Assembly: GCF_027596085.1 (NCBI RefSeq)
Contig: NC_072451.1
Coordinates: 9,563,098 to 9,627,097, forward strand
DNA: 64,000 nucleotides
From: Anoplopoma fimbria
Taxonomy: Eukaryota > Chordata > Actinopteri > Perciformes > Anoplopomatidae
Direction of reading: 5' to 3'
Shown here: positions 1-11,818 of the stretch, piece by piece
How positions within the stretch are numbered: the stretch's first letter is position 1
Layout of the letters: each line of letters opens with the position of its first letter
Position numbers and translations under genes: made by a program
Notes under the pieces: generated by a model
Told to the model about the DNA's origin: nothing
What the model saw: the letters and a program-made list of their open reading frames with translations, nothing else
The model's database searches: none

Positions 1-590
1 TGACTGGGTGAATGCTGATTCGTGTTTAACAAGAAAAGCTCTATATAAATGCTGTACATTTGCCGTTACCACTTCCCATGGTCGATGAACGGAACATAAG
101 TCACATAATAACAGGTGTGGTGGTGGATGGTAAATACTGGGTTGACAGCATTTACCATCCATCATCATCAAGCGACAAAGGCCGGATAACTTCTGTCTCC
201 GTTCAAAGAAGGACTCTGGTGTCGGATGGGAATGGCCTTGATTATGGTCCTTGCTCTCTACGACCGTCCACTGACTCTAGGTCGATTACATTTGACATCT
301 TCCAAGTGGATGTAGCGAGAGGTTTCAGCCTGCTATGGTTCAAGTAAAGTTAGGGAAGGATGTGGTTTTCTTAAAAATAATTGACCCTTTGTGAATAAAC
401 ATTCATATTGTGCTCTGTAGAGGAAATTTCACAAATCACTTACTTCCTGCACTGGCACGGAAGGTTGGCACAGGAAATAAATTATATGCTGCTGGGACGT
501 CCAATTGGAACTAAATTCTTTGGGAGAATGGCCTGAAACATAAAAGGGTTCCACAGGAACTTTAAATTATGCCAGTGTAATGACAAACCA
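1..590. other. No recognised feature
   Basis: I see no RNA gene and no recognisable repeat here. An open frame at 60-347 (95 codons) matches no family I know and lacks domain motifs; I treat it as chance. Confidence 0.5.
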
Positions 591-594
591 AACC

Positions 595-680
595 AAATCA
601 AGCCTAACCGAGTAGTTCTATCTCATAACCAAGTAGTTATGCGACACTAAACCTAAAAACTAAGTAAACCTACTCTACTG
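595..680 (-). repeat. Possible fragment of the GTTTAGGCAAC dispersed family
   Basis: The stretch contains repeated CCAAGTAGTT/CCGAGTAGTT and an ACTAAACCTAA motif. Read on the minus strand these resemble the better copies near 19.7, 40.6, 45.6 and 48.6 kb. It is short and degraded, and the assignment rests only on these shared words. Confidence 0.3.
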
Positions 681-775
681 TTTTGTTTTTTCTTGTGTAG
701 CATAAGGGGAACACGACAGCATTTTGATGCGTAACCCTGTGTTGTACAATGACAATTAATTAAACTTGAACCTGG
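681..775 (+). repeat. Dispersed repeat, possible LINE 3' end
   Basis: A TTTTGTTTTTTCTTGTGTAG motif is followed by GCATTTTGATGCGTAACCC, TGTTGTACAATGACAATTAA and AACTTGAACCT. The same arrangement recurs at about 28771-28880, with GCATTTTGCTGTGCAACCC and TGTTGCATAATCCCAAT. A polyadenylation-like end followed by TTGAA repeats suggests the 3' end of a retroposon. The class is not certain. Confidence 0.4.
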
Positions 776-1073
776 ACCTGCATCAGCTGCGGTAATAACC
801 CCATTGTTTACTGTATTAAGAAGTCTGTCTGACGCTGCGCTGTCTCCCTTCTCTTACTGTCTTAACCACTGCTGAAGGAATCATTCCAATGAACACACTC
901 AGATGTTTCCGTCTCATCATTTCCCATCTCTAGTTCTCTTTTTTCTCATACTCTACAAACTCCTTACTCCTTCCCCTTTTCTTCTTTCTACATCTGTCTC
1001 CTTCTCACCCCCCCTTGCTTAAAATACCTTTACGCATTCACTTTTGGCTTGACATGGGACAATAACAGCAGTT
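776..1073. other. Unassigned, pyrimidine-rich tract
   Basis: No gene is seen. Positions about 925-1017 are strongly C/T-rich on the + strand (runs of CTTCT, TTCCCC, CCCCCC). Confidence 0.5.
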
Positions 1074-1108
1074 CCAAACCTGCTTTTTTAACTTAAAAGC
1101 AGGTTTGG
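1074..1108. repeat. Perfect 14-bp inverted repeat (hairpin)
   Basis: CCAAACCTGCTTTT (1074-1087) is followed by a 7-nt spacer, TTAACTT, and then the exact reverse complement AAAAGCAGGTTTGG (1095-1108). The arms have no mismatch. There is no U-run terminator context that would be meaningful in a vertebrate. It may be the collapsed end of a mobile element or a transcribed hairpin. Confidence 0.8.
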
Positions 1109-1309
1109 TAATTCATCCAACAAATTTTTCTTTTTCTTTTTTTCTTTTGTTGGTTGGTTGGTCATGTATCCACAATGTAGTTGAAAATGAGAATTCTCAT
1201 GTACATATGTAAAGATGGACACTCATATTCAAAACAGTTTAACTCATCAACATGTCTGACATCTTGAGTTTGACCTGGTTCTAACCTATTTTCTTGTTTG
1301 CATGAAAAA

Positions 1310-2357
1310 GGGCTGATGGAACTAAACAATGCAGGCCTCAAAGTATTCAAATACAACTCTGCTAACTGCCACCTGCAAAAGTTCTCTGATGACTGCAATC
1401 CTCGGCCTCATTTCCGCCGGTGATGACAGGGAATACAGGGAACTAAACCAGGACTTCATAGGATGGTGCCAGCGGAACCGCCTCCAGATCAACTCTGGTA
1501 AAATTAAAGAGCTGGTGGTGGACTTCCGCCGGGGTAAACACCCTCCTCCGGAACCAGTGAACATCCAGGGACAGGACATTGAGATTGTGAAATCTTATAA
1601 GTACCTGGGTGTTCACTTGAACAATAAACTGGACTGGACTGATCACACAAATGCACTCAAAAAGGGTCAGAGCAGACTCTATCTGCTGAGGAGACTGAGG
1701 TCTTTTGGAGTGCAGGGAGCACTCCTGAGGACCTTTTTTGACTCTGTGGTGGCATCAGCCATCTTTTATGGAGTGGTCTGCTGGAGCAGCAGCATCTCGA
1801 CAGCTGACAGGAAGAGACTAAACAAACTTCAAGAAGGCCAGCAGTGTGCTGGGATGTCCACTGGATACGGTGGAAGTGGTTGGAGACAGGAGGATGATGG
1901 CTAAGCTATCATCACTGATGGACAACACCTCCCACCCCATGCAGGACACCCTGGCGGCTCTGTACAGCTCCTTCAGCCACTGGCTGCTTCACCCCGCGGT
2001 GGGTGAAGGAGAGGTATCGCAGGTCCTTCCTTCCAGCTGCTGTCAGGTTGCACAACCAGCTCTGCTCCCAGTAGACCACATGACACATGACACTAAAAAC
2101 CTGTGCAATACAAATACAATGTGCAATAATAGTTATAATAGTTATTCTGTCTGTATATATAATATTTCAGTTATTGTGGATTCTTTACTGTTTTTATTAC
2201 TGTTTTTATTGCTTATTTGCTTATTTATAATACTTGTTTTTGATCTTGTTGTTTTACTATGTCTCTTGTTTGCACTATACCGTATGCTGCTGTAAATCCT
2301 GTAAATTTCCCCGCTGCGAGACTAATAAAGGATTACCTTATCTTATCTTATCTTATT
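1310..2357 (+). mobile_element. L2/CR1-type LINE fragment: 3' part of reverse transcriptase and 3' end, frameshifted
   Basis: This is a 5'-truncated non-LTR retrotransposon. The frame at 1329-1904 encodes the C-terminal side of the reverse transcriptase. It includes a CQRNRLQINSGKIKELVVDF segment, the YKYLGVHLNNKLDW motif, a LRRLRSFGV segment and the SAIFYGVVCWSSS motif, all typical of fish CR1/L2-superclade elements. The reading jumps frame at about 1835-1850, where the next frame reads LGCPLDTVEVV and MMAKLSSLMDNTSHP. It jumps again near 2000. The 5' side also starts out of frame (CHLQKFSDDC is in another frame at about 1355-1390). The 3' end has an AATAAAGGATTA signal and a (TTATC)n tail at 2325-2356. 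A second, very short copy of this 3' end lies at 31009-31053. The ORF is dead but only moderately diverged. Exact clade (L2, Rex1 or Maui-like) is not settled. Confidence 0.88.
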
Positions 2358-3249
<892 letters not shown>

Positions 3250-3345
3250 TGTGACATTGTCTTTGAGCAAGACACTGAACCCCTACAGCCCTCTGCCATC
3301 GGTGTATGAATGTGTGTAGGAATGTGTGAATTTTGCACCATCAAG
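3250..3345 (+). mobile_element. SINE body fragment
   Basis: TTGTCTTTGAGCAAGACACT, GAACCCCTACAG and GCCATCGGTGTATGAATGTG match the central body of the full-length SINE at 35328-35623. That element carries GTCCTTGGGCAAGACACTTA, CCCC and GCCATCGGTGTGGA. The tRNA-like head and the tail are missing. Confidence 0.65.
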
Positions 3346-4937
3346 TATTGTCCAAAACCAAAGAGTGAGAATTATGTTCTTCTTTCCTTGTCTGTTTCGG
3401 TTTACTTCTGCTCCAATGACTGCACTTCCTCATGTGGATTGCATTAAACTTTCCAAGCACGTAGAGTTGCATGTTAGATTGCCCATGATTACCTCCATTG
3501 CTATTTGCAATTAATACAAGCTGCAATTTTGCCTTCTTTAGGAGATAATGATGTTGGCAAGCTCTTTCAGGGGAAGTGATGGAAAAATATGGAAACTAGT
3601 TCCCCATAGTGCCAAAACAAAGAAAAACAAAGGCCAGCATGCACCATGCATTAGTAAGGTGTTATTCCATCATGAGCCTCCAGAACAGCCCCTGCTCTCC
3701 TTGTCCTAGCACCGCCTAAATTGTTAGTTGGGTGGAGACTCTTTGGGGCATTGGTACCATAGATTAGTTTTGTCTTTTTGAATTCCCAAAAGATTGTATT
3801 CAAACAAAAAGGTTGCATCCTCAAAAAAAATTAACACAAAAGAGAAATACAATTTTTGCAACTGTTTTGGCCAATATTCAGTGCATCTTCTACAGTGTAT
3901 CTCAATATTAGTTCTATCACAGCAGGTTGTCAGTCAAGACCACAGTCAGAAAACCAAATATTACTCCCATAATCTTAAAATCAAGCTCACTACAATTTAC
4001 AATGAACCAATCATTCGATCAAACCATTCAAGGAGCCATTGTGACCTGCATGGAAGAATCAGGAAGAAATCAGGCTATTGTGACTGATTTTCCTGAACAA
4101 GGCCATTACCATCAGTAATACGGTGCCACAAAACTTTATTCATTGTCCACTATTTACTCTATATATACTGTAAACATATGCAAAGTTTTCTTTTTAATTA
4201 GCTACAGTTTCCAGTAATCACTTGTTCATCATAGACCTGTTGAATAGGTATCCTATAATCCTATTCATACTGGCAACCTTTCCTAGTGAGGTATCCTTCC
4301 ACTGCAGCTAAAGCAGGAAACACTTTTCAGGATAACACAAAGAGAATATTTGATACTAAAAAGACTAACTTTGTTATACAAATGCTTGGTCTCAGACTGG
4401 GAGCCTCCTAGAAGCTTCAGATAAACTTGCACCATATCTTAAGACAGAATAAGGAATATGGATGTTGTCCCTTATCATTTATATTGGCAGGGATTTGGAA
4501 AGGGACCTCTTAATGGTCAGTTTTGATTACACAGACCGAAACTGTTTCAATGTTTATATGGGTATCTGGGGCCCATTACATGATGCCAGTTTACCAAATA
4601 ATCTAGGCTTATTCTGGTTTGTCTGGCTGCTTTTCAGTTGATTCAGCTCCATAAAGCAAATTGAACATAGTTCAAGCTCTGTAACTATGAAAACGTATGC
4701 TGATTAACAAACCTGGTCTAGATCAGGCTAACTGTCTCATTGGGAAAGCAATGATTTTACCAGTGACTTTCTATAGTGACGCCATATTATTTGACTTTAT
4801 AACCACAATCAGTCAAAAGAAGTAGGTTGATAGAATCAGCTTAAATAAATAATAGTCAATGAAATGTACAATGATAAGATACAGACCTATGTGTTTAATA
4901 ATATGGTATGTGATATAAAATGTTTCGACTTATGATA
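3346..4937. other. No recognised feature (1.6 kb)
   Basis: AT-rich sequence with only short chance frames. I found no splice-bounded coding stretch, RNA gene or repeat family here. Confidence 0.5.
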
Positions 4938-4942
4938 GATAA

Positions 4943-5610
4943 TGTCACGGATGTGGTGTGGACCCAAAAACAGTACGACCAGGAGACAGATAAAGTTCTA
5001 GAGCTTTATTTAAAGCTGAGCACACAGCAGACACACATTGGGAAACAGGCAGGGGATCAGGCAGACGGAAACCAGAGGAAGCGGAGGCTAAACTCGTGGT
5101 CGGGGACAGAAGGCTAAGGTGGCTAACCGAGGCAAAGGCAAGGTAGGGGAATCCGGTGGTCGGGGACAGAAGGCTGAGTCGTTGACCGGGGCACAGGCAA
5201 GGCAGGGAAGTCCAGACAGGCAGGCAGGGTCGGCAACGGGAAATCAGTCCACGGGAAATTGCTGGAAGGTCTGACATAAATGCAACGAACGATCTGGCAG
5301 CGAGTGTGTGAATGAGTGGGGCATTTATACTGCAGGGTGTAGGTGCAGCAGAGTGAGCAGGTGAGAGGGATGGTGCTGATGAGGTGGGTGTGGCAGACAG
5401 GTGCACTGCATGAGGCTGATTAGGTGAGTGAGGGAGAGTGTGGTGAGAGAGAGGGGGCTGGGCTGTGAGCTGGAAGTGGAACTGGGAGTGGCCAGAGTGA
5501 ACTGAGAGAGAGTGACAGGCAGGTGAACAGAGTGAGCCAATTAGGTGAGTGAGACAGAGTGACAGGGAGTATGGAAGACAAACTGTCAGTATTGAGGAAG
5601 AACTGTGACA
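4943..5610 (-). mobile_element. Solo LTR, copy 1 (minus orientation)
   Basis: The element begins TGTCACGG and ends GTGACA. It is flanked by a perfect 5-bp target duplication, GATAA (4938-4942 and 5611-5615). Read on the minus strand it has a TATAAAT box (complement of 5323-5329) and, about 315 bases downstream, an AATAAA polyadenylation signal (complement of 5005-5010) near the terminal CA. That order is what an LTR requires. No internal retroelement coding sequence adjoins it, so it is a solo LTR left by recombination. It shares most of its first 280 bases with the copy at 8918-9489. It carries two tandem units of about 60 bp, each starting GGTCGGGGACAGAAGGCT (about 5099-5158 and 5159-5218), where the other copy has one. 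Superfamily (Gypsy-like or other) cannot be told from the LTR alone. Confidence 0.82.
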
Positions 5611-5615
5611 GATAA

Positions 5616-6142
5616 GTCTTAATCTAAATCATCCCAATAGAATGTTAGTAGCTGCATAAATAGTTAACAGGGCAATTGCAAGAAAATTATATTGACCAGA
5701 AATGTAGTATCTAAATCCTTTATTTTCCTTGTAGGATGCCATGCTTAAAAATGCATTGGTTCATATATTGGTGAATAGATTTTCTTGATTATACAAAACA
5801 CAAATAAGCAAAGAAATTGCATAATTTATTACAAGTTAAAGCATTTTTTTCTGACAGAAAGAGTTGTACCCAAGATTAAAAAAGGTTGTATCAAAATGTT
5901 ACGAGGTCAGATACCCCGAATAATGTACATAACATTTGTGGGATGTCTGTAGCTGGTCAACTCCCTTCTACGGATCTGAAACATGTATCGGAAAATAAGT
6001 TGCCCAGCAGTAGAACATCTGTTATTACCATCATAACAGCAACATTCATGATCACAAACATCTGCACTGCCCTTCCTGATAGAGCCACCTGACCATGGCA
6101 CATCCTTCAATTATTCTAAATATCCCTGTGGCTGTGGACTAC
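5616..6142. other. No recognised feature
   Basis: Unassigned AT-rich sequence with only chance open frames. Confidence 0.5.
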
Positions 6143-6175
6143 ACACACACGCACACGCACACGCACACGCACACA
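6143..6175. repeat. (CACACG)n interrupted CA microsatellite
   Basis: CA units interrupted by regular CG steps (ACACGCACACGCACACGC). This is much shorter than the other arrays. Confidence 0.85.
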
Positions 6176-6669
6176 AACTACCCATTACCTCGACTCCCCC
6201 TTCCTGTAGATTCAGGAGGTTCACCTCAGACTGTCAGTGTCTGGGACTCTGTGATCCTTGCCCTCTTTGGTATCTGTAAGACTCCCTGGAGCACTAGGGT
6301 AGAGAGAGGAAAAAATAAGACTGATGAGACCAGCTGACAAAGCGCTGCAACTCAACGTCATCCTGACCAGAGCTACCATCAAATCTCGGAAAATACCTAC
6401 AAATCCATTTAAACCAGACAAAGACGGAGAGAGGGGGAGAGGAAGAGAGAGAGATGGGGCAAAGAAGGATAAAGGATGAGAGAGAGAGGGGAGACCCTCA
6501 TTCCCCGACCCACTCCTCCTCCTGTCTAGGGAAAAGGCATCCCCTACTTAACCGCCTCCTGAGTCTGTCTCATAATATCAGAGACTGTCTGAGGGGAGAG
6601 TCTCTGTGAGATTACACAGCAGGTTTTTTTTTCATCTCACTCTTATTTAGTGTGTAGCTTTTTATGATG
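6176..6669. other. Unassigned, with purine-rich tract
   Basis: No gene is recognised. Positions about 6420-6500 are an almost pure A/G tract on the + strand (GAGAGAGGGGGAGAGGAAGAG and similar). Confidence 0.5.
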
Positions 6670-6745
6670 ATTTTAATGTTTGTAAAGTATCTTTGAAAAC
6701 CTTGAAAAGTCAAATGTAAATGTATTATTATTATCATTATTATGA
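6670..6745 (+). repeat. Decayed retroposon 3' tail
   Basis: GTAAAGTATCTTTGAAAACC, TTGAAAAGTCAAATGTAAATG and (ATT)n resemble the widespread fish tail in which GTAAAGCGCTTTGAG, a short body and TGTAAATG are followed by ATTATT repeats. Only the tail is present and it is degraded. Confidence 0.4.
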
Positions 6746-7048
6746 GGGATGATTGTTGTACATTTTTCACATCTTTATAGAGAACGCAGAACAAGTTTCT
6801 GGCAATTTAAAAGATAAGTGTGATGATATTCAATACTTGAATGCAGACCCAAACCAACAATGAACTGATCCTAATGACTAGTATTGTGTACATATCCAAA
6901 GCCTTATATGTTGTATTTTGTCCGTGCCATAGAGCTCCATTCATGTCTAAAAGGGATTTTAAAAAGAGGGCTGTCCAAGCCACTTTTAATAATGCGTTAA
7001 TGAACATTAAAACATTTTGAGACATGAACCCAGGTCTGCGTGATATAA
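6746..7048. other. No recognised feature
   Basis: Nothing recognisable between the retroposon tail and the SINE head. Confidence 0.5.
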
Positions 7049-7175
7049 GCCTTCAGGAGCAACTTGGGGTTAAGTGTCTTGCCCAAGGACACATCGACTG
7101 CCAAAGCCAGGTATTGAACCACCAACCCTCTGATTGGAGAACTACCTTGCTCTCCACTACGCCACAGCCGCCCCC
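7049..7175 (-). mobile_element. tRNA-derived SINE head (minus strand, 3'-truncated)
   Basis: The reverse complement reads GGGGGCGGCTGTGGCGTAGTG, then GAGAGCAAGGTAGTTCTCC and GGTGGTTCAATACC, followed by the body words GTCCTTGGGCAAGACACTTA and CCCCAAGTTGCTCC. It is nearly the same as the 5' half of the SINE at 35328-35623, with A-box-like and B-box-like promoter words. The tail is absent. Confidence 0.85.
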
Positions 7176-7602
7176 GGCTACATTCAGTGTGTAATTTATT
7201 AAATAAATAGATATGATCCTTTCTAAAATGCACTAAATGTTTTTTATCAAACAAAATGGTGTGCTTCATCCATATTTGTTGGCTTTAAGCCTTTCAAAAC
7301 TAAATTTTCACTACGGTAAAATAAAAAAAAAAAAAAACACAAAGGGAGGAACGCACCTGTATTAACAGGGCGGTCTTAACAGGGCGGTCTAGGAGCAATC
7401 TAGCAGCACCATAAATTACATTAAAATGTTAGACATTCAAAGCCTTATTTGAAAACCTTAATAGAAGCTTCAGATGAAAAATACATTTGGTACAACCCTA
7501 CTTTGAAAATAGAGTCAGTGCCATGACACACTGACAGCTGTTGTTGCCTGTTGGGCTTGAGTTTTCCATGTTATGATTTGTACATAAAGTATGTTTTATG
7601 CA

Positions 7603-7608
<6 letters not shown>
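7176..7608. other. Unassigned
   Basis: It holds an A-rich run (7320-7337) and a direct 13-bp duplication of TTAACAGGGCGGTC-type sequence at about 7363-7391. Nothing else is recognised. Confidence 0.5.

Positions 7609-7645
<37 letters not shown>
7609..7645. repeat. (TA)n microsatellite
   Basis: About 18 uninterrupted TA units. Confidence 0.97.
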
Positions 7646-7646
<1 letters not shown>

Positions 7647-8912
7647 CTGTGAAGTTTTCTGTACAATTGTTGTCATTGTTTTGTGTTAATTGATTTCCAA
7701 TAATTCATCTAGAGCAAACACATTTGTCCACTCCCTAGCTGATAAGAAAATGTAAGACTTAACAAATCTCCCTTTAAAGTACATTTTGACAGATAAAAAA
7801 AAATCAGATTAATTTGGGATAAATTTTGACATTAATATAGGACAATCAAATAAATTTGATTGACAGCCCTATTAAAAACACATTGGTGAGCCACATTGTT
7901 GCACTGGGTGACATGTTCCTTCATCACCATGACCACACACAGTTTATTTTGACTCAATCCAATATACACAGTCCTGCTGCCAAAAAATACTCACTAGAAT
8001 ACCAAAATGTGGATTAATCTGCCACTGAAAAAAAAAAGTAATTAACAAGTGCATCATTTTTTTTATGTTTGAGTTGATATCCAAGAACTACCCCTCCTAG
8101 CTGCGGTGCTTTTGTCATAAAAGGAAAACAAAACACTTTAGCTAATGCACAGCAATGACAGAAAATGCTGAAAAGATGAAAACATATGATTTCTTGAATC
8201 AATTGTCAAATATAAATGGAAATGCTGCCAACATCTGCCAAGTCAATTTAGTCTGGATCACAGTGGTGGAACAGTTTAATTAGAATAACTCCAGCATTGT
8301 CCTTAAGGTACAAATGGACTAATCACTGGCTGCAAGTTGTTGGATCAATCTAAAAGATCTCTGTTTTAAACATTTCATCATTCACTGCAACCAACTGAAG
8401 GAAGATTATTCGAGAGAGGAAAAATGCATATCATTTTATTTGGCAGTAGCTCCTACTGTGTGTGGCCCTGGCCTCCACTGGTGAACATGAGAATGAACAT
8501 GAGAAGTGTATTATTCCAAAATGAAAGGATAATCTAATTTCATATCACATAAACAGATGGTTGTTTGGCAGTGGAGCACTCTCAGAGACCACATCAAACT
8601 GGTGGATGCATGGTTTGTGTCTTTGGAATGAACCGCAAACTTTAGGGAACTGATTTTCATGATGTGAAATATTTTAATGCAACTGGACCTAGATCAGTAT
8701 GATAGGCTACAAAGCTGTATTTACACTGTGGGGGAGTGTGTGAGTGGCGAGTGACAAATACACTCTGAGAGAGTGTGTATTTGTGAAATCAAATATACCT
8801 TAATACAACTTACAGGCACCAAAGAACTGTTTGGGCAAAAAAAATGCATCACATGGTCCATTTTTCTGGAATCTTCTGCCATACCTCGTGACTCTCACCA
8901 GATGATTTAGTT
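7646..8912. other. No recognised feature (1.27 kb)
   Basis: AT-rich sequence with chance frames only. TGTGTGAGTGGCGAGTG-type words near 8740 are too short to assign. Confidence 0.5.
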
Positions 8913-8917
8913 TGCTC

Positions 8918-9489
8918 TGTCACAGAGTGTGGTGTGGACCCAAAAGCAGAACGACCAGGAGACAGATAAAGTTCTGGAGCTTTACTCAAAGCGGAGAACT
9001 CAGCAGACAGACAGGATATGACTCACAGAGGGAAAAAGGCAGGGGATCAGGCAGACGGAAATCAGAAGAAGCGGAGGCTAAACTCGGGGTCGGGGACAGA
9101 AGGCTGAGTCGTTGACCAGGGCACAGGCAAGGCAGGGAAGTCCAGACAGGCAGGCAGGGTCGGCAACGGGAAATCAGTCCGGGGAATAACATTGGAAGGT
9201 CTGGCATAATGCGGAGAACCATCTGGCAGTGAGTGTGTGTGAGACTGGTGTTTAAATACTGCAGATGAGTAGATTGAGTTGATGAGTAGATTGAAGGCAG
9301 GTGTGTGGCTTGGAGCAGGTGAGTATGCTTGGCAGTAATCAGGGAGCTGGGGAGAGTGAGAGGGGTGACACGCCCACCTCACAGACACACACACAGAGAT
9401 AAACAAACAAGGGAGCACAGGAGACACAAGGGCAAGGGAAAACACATGAAACACAAGGAATAACCAGAGACATGGCCATGGCCATGACA
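8918..9489 (-). mobile_element. Solo LTR, copy 2 (minus orientation)
   Basis: The element begins TGTCACAGAG and ends CATGACA. It lies between perfect 5-bp direct repeats, TGCTC (8913-8917 and 9490-9494). On the minus strand a TATTTAAA word (complement of 9251-9258) occupies the place of the TATA box of copy 1. An AGTAAA variant (complement of 8981-8986) replaces the AATAAA of copy 1. The block of R/U5-like sequence next to the minus-strand 3' end is nearly identical to copy 1; the U3-like part differs more and is shorter. Only one unit of the 60-bp GGTCGGGGACAGAAGG repeat is present. No internal domain is seen on either side. Confidence 0.82.
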
Positions 9490-9494
9490 TGCTC

Positions 9495-10379
9495 AGTAGT
9501 TCTCAAAATACAACTTCACGATAACATACATTCAGCAGTGTCATTGTAGAAAAAATCTACAAACTAATAATCCTTACGAGTATGGTGGCAAAAATAAAAT
9601 TGAACGATCCTGCCTTCTGTTAGGGTCAAGCCCTCCTACTCCACTCTCTCGTCCTCTTCCTCTCACTCTCACTGCCTTAACTTTTACAAAACTCTCAGAG
9701 GTGAGCTTACCAGAGGTCTACTTGTAGTGCTAAGGCTCAGACTGATGTGTTTCTTAATGTGTACAGGTGTGGGTTTGTGTTGCTTTTGAATAGACTGGTA
9801 TCCCACTGATCCAAGAGATGTATGTCCAATATAAGGAAAGATCGTGGTGTTTTGTAACAAGTGGGTTGCAGAATTGCAAACAAAGTGCAAAGCATAATAT
9901 GTGTTTGCAGTTTTGGTGCCTTTGTTTAAGGCATGGTTACAAGAGCTAAGATCTTAATGCTTTTGTCTAACTATTCACTTTCAGTGTGTAAGCAGTCACA
10001 TAAAACTGAATTATTATTATTATTATTATTAGCAGAATGTAGACATTTTAAGTGAAATTGATGGCAATCTTGTTAAAAATGTTTAAATAGTATGTAAACA
10101 TGTTCAAAACGGACTGTAAGTACAGAGACTTGGTGGCAGTTGAGTTTGAGTGAGTTTGAGTGAGAGATATACCTGGGGGTTCCCCACTGCTAACTGACAT
10201 AATCAACTGTGTTGTCTACCTCTGAGGTAGTGTTGCATTTAGCTACTGGCTGAGTGTGCACTGACTGATGAAGAGACGTCACTGTGAAACCTTTCTAATC
10301 ACCACTCTTTGTTTTTTAGGCATCCGCTGTCTGTTCCAGAAGTGTGTCTCTTATTTCAGGGAGCTGCTTGTGGCTCTTT
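9495..10379. other. Unassigned
   Basis: It contains a short (ATT)n run at 10011-10031 and a GAGTTTGAGT duplication near 10142-10165. A splice-acceptor-like TTTTTTAG at 10312-10319 precedes an open stretch that runs into the GT array. I do not call an exon from this. Confidence 0.5.
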
Positions 10380-10480
<101 letters not shown>

Positions 10481-11499
10481 TTTCCTCTTCCCTTTCATCT
10501 GTTGTTATTATTATTTAGATGCTGAGAAATAAAGAGAGGAGAAAAAACACACTCTCAACCACTGGAAGTCAACTCTCAGACGCATACACACATGATGCAC
10601 ATAGATCTAGACACACAGCTGCATATGTGGGCACTCACACACTGAAACACGAACAGTGCAAACAAACACAGGATTGGACACAGTTAAAAGGCAGCATATC
10701 TGGGGGGGAGCTGGAGACTGACTTGAGCCCCATACTGTAATTATGTGTCTGCACCTGAGATAGGAAGAAAAGAAAGGAGAACGAAAAGGGAAGAAAAGGA
10801 GTAGGACCGTGTCCATGGCCCACCTAGGTCGAGGCAGTGTGGTGAAAGAAAAAGAGAGAGAAAGAGAGGGTTCAGAGCAGGAGAACCGAGACGGAAAGAG
10901 AGACAGGGAGAGAGGGGGGGGATAAAGACAGAGAGAGATTATGAAAGAGTGCGACAAAGCTCCTTCAGCTTAAACAAACCTGACAGCGTCTCTACTTCCC
11001 CCCAGACAGGTCTGTGTGAAAATGTTTGGCCTCAGCTGTCAGCTCCAACCATAACAGCTCCTGGTAATACATCACCATAATCACCCTGCTCCTGCTAAAT
11101 GCAGCCATCACACTCACTTAGCACACAGCAAACACACGCAGTGTGTCAGGTCCCTTTTTTTTCTTTTTTCTTTACAGTCAGTCTTTGCTGTGGATAGAAG
11201 TCCAGGTGGATTGGTAACCGCTTCAAATTTTGCTTTATAAATGTTAGGGAAGTTTTAACAATTTAGTATTTTAGGTTCATACTTGTATTCTAGGGGTTTC
11301 CCTGAAAAAGTTTAAATGTTCAACAAAAATGTGTTCTTAATCTCATAACGCTGGCCTGCATACACCTGTATGTGCTTCATTATAGCGGCTGTCTCTTTAA
11401 AGGCCCTCCTCACCAAAGGCCCATTCTGCTCTGATTGGTCGGTGTTTCCGGCCCTCCGGAGTCATCATTGTACCCGGGAGCCGCTGTAACCGAGTTACA
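10481..11499. other. Unassigned, with purine-rich tract
   Basis: Positions about 10757-10945 are A/G-rich on the + strand. A GC-richer block at 11400-11490 contains a GATTGGT (inverted CCAAT) word, a TTTCCGG word and small palindromes (TCCGGCCCTCCGGA, GTAACCGAGTTAC). No gene is recognised. Confidence 0.45.
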
Positions 11500-11818
11500 G
11501 TCTTTTTCAATACAGAATGAAGTTCGTTTATTAAATTATGGTCCATTTAGAGCCAAATAGACCATAAAGCAGGGCCTGCATCAGGGCGGGGCTACTTTGT
11601 GATTGACAGCTCGCTACCAGAGCCATATACGACGTATATACAAGGGTGTCACTCCTCCGCAGTCCAAATATGGTCACTTCTGTTCACTGGCTGCAGAAAA
11701 AACAAGATGGCGATAGTCGAAAAGCTTAACTCTAGGTTTCAAACTGCAGTCAACAAACCAATGGGATATCTTACATCGTCTGCTTCTTATATACAGTCAT
11801 ATACAGTCGATGCTTGAA
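11500..11818 (-). repeat. Dispersed repeat family, copy A
   Basis: On the minus strand it begins with GACTGTATATAAGAAG and CCCATTGGTTTGTTGACTGC. It then passes CGCCATCTTG, GAACAGAAGTGACCATATTT, AGTAGCCCCGCCCTGATGC, GGTCTATTTGGCTCTAAATG and CATTCTGTATTGAAAAAGAC. The same words in the same order occur in copies C (29669-30215) and D (51006-51500). Shorter parts occur at 18545, 59620 and 62547. No coding capacity and no clear terminal repeats were found, so the class is undetermined. Confidence 0.8.

Noticed and set aside
4945..5406. 153-codon minus-strand frame rich in Ser, Pro and Leu
   Set aside because: It lies wholly inside a solo LTR and has the composition of that non-coding repeat.
9062..9490. 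142-codon minus-strand frame
   Set aside because: Inside the second solo LTR; no coding motif.
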